DNA from: Brevibacterium sp. CS2 | Lineage (GTDB): Bacteria; Actinomycetota; Actinomycetes; Actinomycetales; Brevibacteriaceae | Assembly: GCF_005280295.1 (NCBI RefSeq) | Contig: NZ_CP040020.1 | Location: 2,604,001-2,668,000 of the forward strand | Direction: 5' to 3' | DNA: 64,000 nucleotides | Shown: piece by piece, positions 60,385-64,000 of the stretch | Position numbering within the stretch: the stretch's first letter is position 1 | Layout of the letters: every line of letters starts with the position of its first letter | Position numbers and translations under genes: made by a program | Notes under the pieces: generated by a model | What the model saw: the letters and a program-made list of their open reading frames with translations, nothing else | The model's database searches: none | Told to the model about the DNA's origin: nothing

Positions 60385-60785
60385 TCATCCGGCACGGTGG
60401 GCGCTGAGGTACGCACGGAACCATTTCTCCTGCGCACTCCCCCGCCGGTACCCGGTTCCCGGTCCGGCGACCGACGGCCGCAGTCGGATGAGCCGCACAA
60501 CTGGGGCACGGGCGCTGCCGCCCGCCCCATCGGGCAGCAGATCGCCCTGGTCGGAAGCCGCCGGTGCGCCCTGTGGTGGGGGTGCACCACGGCTGGGAGG
60601 CGAGTGTGCTGGTTGCCAGTACGCTCCTCCGATCGACGGCGGCGTGGCCGCCTCATAGCGCGCACCGGTCGGGGTCGTGACGATGAGCCGGCCGGGGTCC
60701 GCCTCGTGCGTCCACCCCGGGTTCTCCTTCACGTCATTGCACGCCGCGCACAACCCCGAAGCATTCCTGAAATCTGTCGCCCCCG
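60385..60785 (-). pseudogene. 3' fragment of an HNH endonuclease gene split by the IS element
   Basis: The minus strand encodes ATDFRNASGLCAACNDVKEN followed by PGWTHEADPGRLIVTTPTGARYEA. This is the zinc-binding and final part of the HNH domain in DUF222-type proteins, then a Pro-rich tail to a stop at 60385. The start of the gene is missing because an IS256-family element interrupts it at the target duplication 60778-60785. The apparent ATG upstream lies in IS DNA and is not the true start. Confidence 0.75.
60778..60785. repeat. Left target-site duplication (CGCCCCCG)
   Basis: Eight bases identical to 62211-62218, directly flanking the element ends; an 8-base duplication is usual for the IS256 family. 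Confidence 0.75.
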
Positions 60786-60809
60786 GGTAGTGCCCCATAG
60801 AGTGGTGTA
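60786..60809 (+). repeat. Left inverted repeat of the IS element
   Basis: Begins GGTAGTGCCCC and ends GAGTGGTGTA; about 18 of 24 bases match the right end in reverse complement. Confidence 0.8.
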
Positions 60810-60907
60810 ACGCACGGAGGCCCGGGCACATCGCTCCTGATGTGGACGCGGCCACCGTGTGATCCTTCGAGTCAACCTTCCAAGAATCCTCGAACGGAGT
60901 CACAACG

Positions 60908-62161
60908 ATGACCGCTCCTCACATTATCGACCCTGCCGGCCTGCTGGGTGAAGCCCTGTCCGAAGCCTCCCCGGACATGATGCGTACCCTGCTGCAGACC
61001 ATGATCAATACCCTGCTGTCCGCGGACGCCGATGCCGTTGTTGGTGCCGAGTGGGGCAAGTCCTCCCCGGACCGGACGGCCAGGCGTAACGGCTACCGCC
61101 ACCGGGAGCTCGACACCCGGGTCGGGACGCTCGACGTGGCCATCCCGAAGCTGCGACAAGGCACGTACTTCCCGGAATGGCTGCTCGAGCGCCGCAAGCG
61201 TGCAGAGTCGGCTCTGATCACGGTCATCGCGGACTGCTACCTCGCCGGAGTCTCCACGAGACGGATGGACAAGCTCGTCAAGACCCTGGGCATCAACGCG
61301 TTGTCGAAGTCCCAGGTCTCCCGGATGGCAGCGGATCTCGATGAGCAGGTCGAGGCTTTCCGCCACCGGCCCCTCGATGAGTCCGGCCCGTTCACGTTCG
61401 TCGCCGCCGACGCGCTGACGATGAAGGTCCGCGAGAACGGACGGGTGGTCAACGCCGTCGCCCTGCTGGCCACTGGCGTCAACGGTGATGGTCACCGAGA
61501 GGTCCTCGGACTGCGGGTGGCCACCAGTGAGACAGGGGCGGCGTGGAACGAGTTCTTCGCTGACCTCGTCGCCCGTGGGCTGGCTGGGGTCCGTCTGGTC
61601 ACGTCCGACGCCCACGCCGGGTTGAAGGACGCGATCGCTGCGAATCTGCCCGGCGCGGTGTGGCAGCGCTGCCGGACTCACTACGCGGCGAACCTGATGG
61701 GCATCACCCCGAAGTCCATGTGGCCGGCGGTGAAGGCGATGCTGCACAGCGTGTACGACCAGCCCGACGCCGCGGCCGTGGATGCCCAGTTCGATCGGCT
61801 CTTGGACTACGTGACTGAGAAGCTGCCGCAGGTCGGCGAGCATCTCGACGTGGCGCGGGCGGACATCCTGGCCTTTACCACGTTCCCGAAGGATGTCTGG
61901 GCCCAGATCTGGTCGAACAACCCTGCCGAGAGGCTCAACCGTGAGATCCGTCGCCGGACCGACGCCGTGGGGATCTTCCCTAATCGGTCCGCGATCGTGC
62001 GGCTGGTCGGGGCGGTGCTGGCTGAGCAGACCGATGAATGGGCCGAAGGGCGCCGCTACCTCGGGCTCGAGGTCCTGGCCCGTTGCCGACTCACGGCCGT
62101 CGAGAACACCGGAGACGAGGTGAGCACCGACACCGACATCCCACTCGAACTCAGCGCCTGA
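60908..62161 (+). CDS. IS256 family (mutator-type) transposase
   Basis: A 417-residue DDE transposase, full length. The family profile is clear from [20 protein letters not shown] and [20 protein letters not shown]. Catalytic residues are the Asp in [12 protein letters not shown], the Asp in [15 protein letters not shown] and the Glu in [14 protein letters not shown], with the conserved C/H region [12 protein letters not shown] between them. ATG at 60908 follows GGAG. No frameshift is visible. It is the only gene within the element. Confidence 0.95.
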   Translation: MTAPHIIDPAGLLGEALSEASPDMMRTLLQTMINTLLSADADAVVGAEWGKSSPDRTARRNGYRHRELDTRVGTLDVAIPKLRQGTYFPEWLLERRKRAESALITVIADCYLAGVSTRRMDKLVKTLGINALSKSQVSRMAADLDEQVEAFRHRPLDESGPFTFVAADALTMKVRENGRVVNAVALLATGVNGDGHREVLGLRVATSETGAAWNEFFADLVARGLAGVRLVTSDAHAGLKDAIAANLPGAVWQRCRTHYAANLMGITPKSMWPAVKAMLHSVYDQPDAAAVDAQFDRLLDYVTEKLPQVGEHLDVARADILAFTTFPKDVWAQIWSNNPAERLNREIRRRTDAVGIFPNRSAIVRLVGAVLAEQTDEWAEGRRYLGLEVLARCRLTAVENTGDEVSTDTDIPLELSA

Positions 62162-62186
62162 GACCCCTAACGAAGGATCCAACCGC

Positions 62187-62210
62187 TACACCACTCCAAG
62201 GGACTTGACC
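62187..62210 (-). repeat. Right inverted repeat of the IS element
   Basis: In reverse complement reads GGTCAAGTCCC then GAGTGGTGTA, matching the left end. Confidence 0.8.
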
Positions 62211-62218
62211 CGCCCCCG
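62211..62218. repeat. Right target-site duplication (CGCCCCCG)
   Basis: Matches the left copy at 60778-60785 exactly. Confidence 0.75.
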
Positions 62219-62600
62219 TCACGATGCGGTCTCGCGTGATCGATATGCCGGATCGGAGCATCGCGGGCCCCAGCGCCAGCGACAGCCCCGGTCACAGGCA
62301 CGCCGTGGCGAGAAGGGCACCTCAGCGGTGAGGCGAGAGGGCACCGCGGCAATGGCGGTGCCGAGAGCGAGCGGCCACCTCAGCCGAGGGATGCCGGAAC
62401 AGGCGGTCACCTCGCCTGCGGGCGTCACAGCAACGGGAAGAGCACCTCGGCAGCGGATGCGGGACGCCACGGGGACCCCGCGCCACGGCAGCTCGGCACC
62501 TGTTCGTTCGGAGGGTTCTGAGGCCTCCCGGCACCCATCGACATTGCGAAGAATCGCGGAATCGCTCTCAGGAACCTTCGTAAATTGAGGGGTGAATGCG
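62211..62600 (-). pseudogene. 5' fragment of the IS-split HNH gene, frameshifted
   Basis: Positions 62212-62262 encode DAPIRHIDHARPHRDGG, the HNH core typical of DUF222 proteins. Just upstream the Cys-containing CDRGCRW segment is in a different frame, showing a frameshift at about 62262. Further upstream to about 62600 there is only weak coding character. Removing the IS and one target copy leaves this fragment and the 3' fragment one base out of frame in a run of Gs, so the gene is broken independently of the element. Confidence 0.6.
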
Positions 62601-62641
62601 GAGAGTGCCGGGTGGATGTCCACCCGGCACTCGTCCTGCTG

Positions 62642-62713
62642 TGCGCGATACTGGGATCGAACCAGTGACCTCTTCCGTGTCAGGGAAGCGCGCTACCGCT
62701 GCGCCAATCGCGC
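62642..62713 (-). tRNA. tRNA-Val (anticodon GAC)
   Basis: A 72-base cloverleaf with 7-bp acceptor GCGCGAT/ATCGCGC, anticodon arm CTTCC-CTGACAC-GGAAG and T-loop GGTTCGATCCC. No CCA is encoded. It differs from the neighbouring tRNA-Val only at two anticodon-loop bases. Confidence 0.93.
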
Positions 62714-62772
62714 TCATCCGCTCCGACAAGATGCCGAAGGGCTGTGCACTGGAGACCCGTGAGGGCCTGCCG

Positions 62773-62844
62773 TGCGCGATACTGGGATCGAACCAGTGAC
62801 CTCTTCCGTGTGAAGGAAGCGCGCTACCGCTGCGCCAATCGCGC
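62773..62844 (-). tRNA. tRNA-Val (anticodon CAC)
   Basis: A 72-base cloverleaf with acceptor GCGCGAT/ATCGCGC and anticodon arm CTTCC-TTCACAC-GGAAG. It reads GUG, the commonest Val codon class in a high-GC genome together with GUC. Discriminator base A. Confidence 0.93.
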
Positions 62845-62871
62845 TCTGCCCGTCTGACCGGGCCGAACCTG

Positions 62872-62942
62872 AGGTGGAGAGGGGATTCGAACCCCCGTAT
62901 ACGGCTTTGCAGGCCGCTGCCTCGCCTCTCGGCCACTCCACC
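62872..62942 (-). tRNA. tRNA-Cys (anticodon GCA)
   Basis: A 71-base tRNA with acceptor GGTGGAG/CTCCACC, anticodon loop CTGCAAA and T-loop GGTTCGAATCC. The discriminator base is U, expected for Cys. Confidence 0.93.
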
Positions 62943-62966
62943 GTGAGACGGCCAGGCCTGTCTCCG

Positions 62967-63039
62967 AGCGGACGACGGGATTCGAACCCGCGACCCTCAC
63001 CTTGGCAAGGTGATGCTCTACCAGCTGAGCCACGTCCGC
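62967..63039 (-). tRNA. tRNA-Gly (anticodon GCC)
   Basis: A 73-base tRNA with acceptor GCGGACG/CGTCCGC, anticodon arm TCACC-TTGCCAA-GGTGA and T-loop GGTTCGAATCC. It is first in a four-tRNA cluster transcribed leftwards. Confidence 0.94.
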
Positions 63040-63072
63040 ATGTCTCCGGGATCTCCCCGGCAACGAAAAACC

Positions 63073-63101
63073 ACTCTATACGGTCACCTCCCCGATGCCA
63101 A
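63073..63101 (-). promoter_or_regulatory. Promoter of the tRNA cluster
   Basis: TTGGCA (63096-63101) and TAGAGT (63073-63078) with an ideal 17-base spacer; the expected start is about 25 bases before tRNA-Gly, next to a T-run. Confidence 0.65.
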
Positions 63102-63219
63102 ATCTCCATCGGCATCCGGTCGCGTGACGCTCCTCACACCCGATCCGGACGAGGCGCACTCACCTGCGAGGACGCCTCCCCCGGTCCACCCGGTTCAGCG
63201 AGCTCCCACGCGCGATCAA

Positions 63220-63225
63220 TACACT
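63220..63225 (+). promoter_or_regulatory. Candidate -10 box of the PGPGW gene (leaderless)
   Basis: TACACT ends 7 bases before the GTG start codon, the same geometry as at fmt and the MBL gene. Confidence 0.5.
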
Positions 63226-63232
63226 GGAGCGC

Positions 63233-63703
63233 GTGGGAGCGAGGGACACGAGACCGGCGGGCTGGCTGTCGCGTTCGCACAAGCACGGCCCCTCCTGGTT
63301 GCGCCGTGCCCGCCTGGGCTTCTTCCGCTGGCGCGCGACGATCCACCGCAACCCCCAGGCCTCGTTCGTCTACAAATGGTGCGTCGGCACCCTCGGCGGG
63401 CTCATCATCGCCGGCGGGCTCGTGCTCGTACCGCTGCCGGGCCCGGGCTGGGTCATCGTCTTCGTCGGCGTCGCGATCGTCGCCTCCGAGTTCGAATGGG
63501 CGCGCGACCTCCTCCACTGGGGCCGAGCACTCCTCCACCGCTGGACGGTGTGGCTGACCCGCCGCCACTGGAGCGTCCGCCTGCTCGTCGCCGGCGCCAC
63601 CTGCGCCTTCGTGCTCGCCGTGGTATGGACGATGCTGCGCCTCATCGGCCTGCCGTCCTGGGTGCCCGGCTGGCTCGTCCCCGGCTGGCTCGGCCTCGAC
63701 TAG
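63233..63703 (+). CDS. PGPGW-family (TIGR02611-like) membrane protein
   Basis: A 156-residue membrane protein of unknown function. Its hallmark PLPGPGWVIVFVGVAIVASE lies between two hydrophobic helices, and another helix follows (LLVAGATCAFVLAVVWTML). The first 40 residues are basic, suggesting a cytoplasmic N-terminus. The GTG at 63233 is the start; GGAG lies within the 7 bases between the -10-like box and the start, so the message may be leaderless. It is transcribed divergently from the tRNA cluster and convergently with the PPK2 gene. Confidence 0.85.
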   Translation: MGARDTRPAGWLSRSHKHGPSWLRRARLGFFRWRATIHRNPQASFVYKWCVGTLGGLIIAGGLVLVPLPGPGWVIVFVGVAIVASEFEWARDLLHWGRALLHRWTVWLTRRHWSVRLLVAGATCAFVLAVVWTMLRLIGLPSWVPGWLVPGWLGLD

Positions 63704-63739
63704 CTGTGATGTCCAGGGAGGTTGTACCGCCTCGCAGCG

Positions 63740-64000
63740 CTAGGACTTCTTCGGCCTGCTCGCCTCGAGTCGTGCAAGCTCCGCGGCCGGGTCGAAATCG
63801 CCCTGCGGCCATTCGAGACCGAGCTGCTGGAGCTCGTTGATGAGGATCCGGGTGACGGCCCAGCGCGAGTACCACTTCCGGTTCGCCGGCACGACGAACC
63901 ATGGTGCCCCGGCGCGTGAGGTCCGGTCGAGCACGTCCTGGAACGCTGTCGTGTAGTTCCCCCATGCGGCACGATCGGAGATGTCGGATGCGGAGTGCTT
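63740..64000 (-). CDS. Polyphosphate kinase 2 family protein, C-terminal end only
   Basis: The last 86 codons of a protein whose start lies outside the window. The segment KHSASDISDRAAWGNYTTAF continues to GAPWFVVPANRKWYSRWAVTR and a Lys-rich end, closely matching the C-terminal end of PPK2 enzymes, which transfer phosphate between polyphosphate and nucleotides. Walker motifs are not in view, so the nucleotide preference cannot be judged. Confidence 0.75.
   Translation of the reverse strand, partial: KHSASDISDRAAWGNYTTAFQDVLDRTSRAGAPWFVVPANRKWYSRWAVTRILINELQQLGLEWPQGDFDPAAELARLEASRPKKS

Larger units (their letters stand above)
60786..62210 (+). mobile_element. Complete IS256-family insertion sequence, about 1.4 kb
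   Basis: The element carries one transposase gene. Its ends form imperfect inverted repeats of about 24 bases, left 60786-60809 and right 62187-62210, both containing GAGTGGTGTA. It is flanked by an 8-base direct repeat. All parts look intact, so it may still be mobile. It sits inside a decayed HNH gene. Confidence 0.88.

Noticed and set aside
60385..60903. Intact 172-residue HNH protein
   Set aside because: Its apparent N-terminus is translated from the IS end and lacks the first half of the HNH motif; it is a fragment.
62641..63039. CRISPR-like repetition from two similar 72-base units
   Set aside because: The repeats are two tRNA-Val genes with complete cloverleaf structure.

Overview
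The window is about 70% G+C, gene-dense, and laid out like the chromosome of a high-GC actinobacterium. The evidence is the gene set and order: pyr operon followed by mihF-gmk-rpoZ-coaBC-metK-priA; efp-nusB beside aroBKC; alaS-ruvX-mltG-aroE; secDF-relA; thrS-HIT-pgsA. Actinobacterial signatures include mIHF, a helicase-dead PriA, a PyrR hairpin over the ribosome binding site and DUF222/HNH genes. A micrococcalean such as a Brevibacterium relative is plausible, but the genus is an inference. Nearly all genes lie on the minus strand, and coupled ATGA, GTGA or TGATG overlaps are the rule.

Layout. 1-2307: rsmB (cut by the window edge) and fmt, both carrying low-complexity repeats near their junction. 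2397-6602: an accessory pocket with an M23-like peptidase, a long DUF222-HNH gene ending in an 18-bp repeat that carries stop codons, and about 0.8 kb of apparently non-coding DNA. 6603-21251: priA, metK, coaBC, rpoZ, gmk, mihF, then pyrF, carB, carA, a small membrane protein gene, pyrC, pyrB and pyrR (listed from the 3' end), with a PyrR-type RNA hairpin upstream of pyrR. 21407-22414: a plus-strand epoxide-hydrolase-like gene. 22395-33267: nusB, efp, the shikimate genes aroB, aroK, aroC and aroE, a prepilin peptidase, mltG, ruvX, alaS and rpsD.

33500-43005: an RclA-like flavoprotein, rarA, aspS, a divergent ArsR regulator, hisS, an MBL-fold hydrolase, a DUF349 protein and a possible AbiEi-like protein. 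43010-58473: relA, secF, secD, yajC, ruvB, ruvA, ruvC, yebC, a Nudix hydrolase, a phosphatidylinositol-phosphate synthase-like gene, an S9 peptidase, a HIT protein and thrS. 58691-59866: a Tyr/Gly-rich membrane protein. 59925-62600: a decayed segment with a possible methyltransferase tail and an HNH gene split by a complete IS256-family element that has inverted repeats and an 8-bp target duplication. 62642-63039: four tRNA genes (Val-GAC, Val-CAC, Cys, Gly) with their own promoter. The window ends with a PGPGW membrane protein and the C-terminal end of a PPK2-family kinase.

The genes serve pyrimidine and aromatic biosynthesis, translation, protein export, Holliday-junction repair, the stringent response and phospholipid synthesis. 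I did not find a convincing new multi-gene system. The least explained parts are the accessory pocket at 2.4-6.6 kb, the IS-split segment, the divergent ArsR gene at aspS, the AbiEi-like gene beside relA, and three genes that look leaderless.
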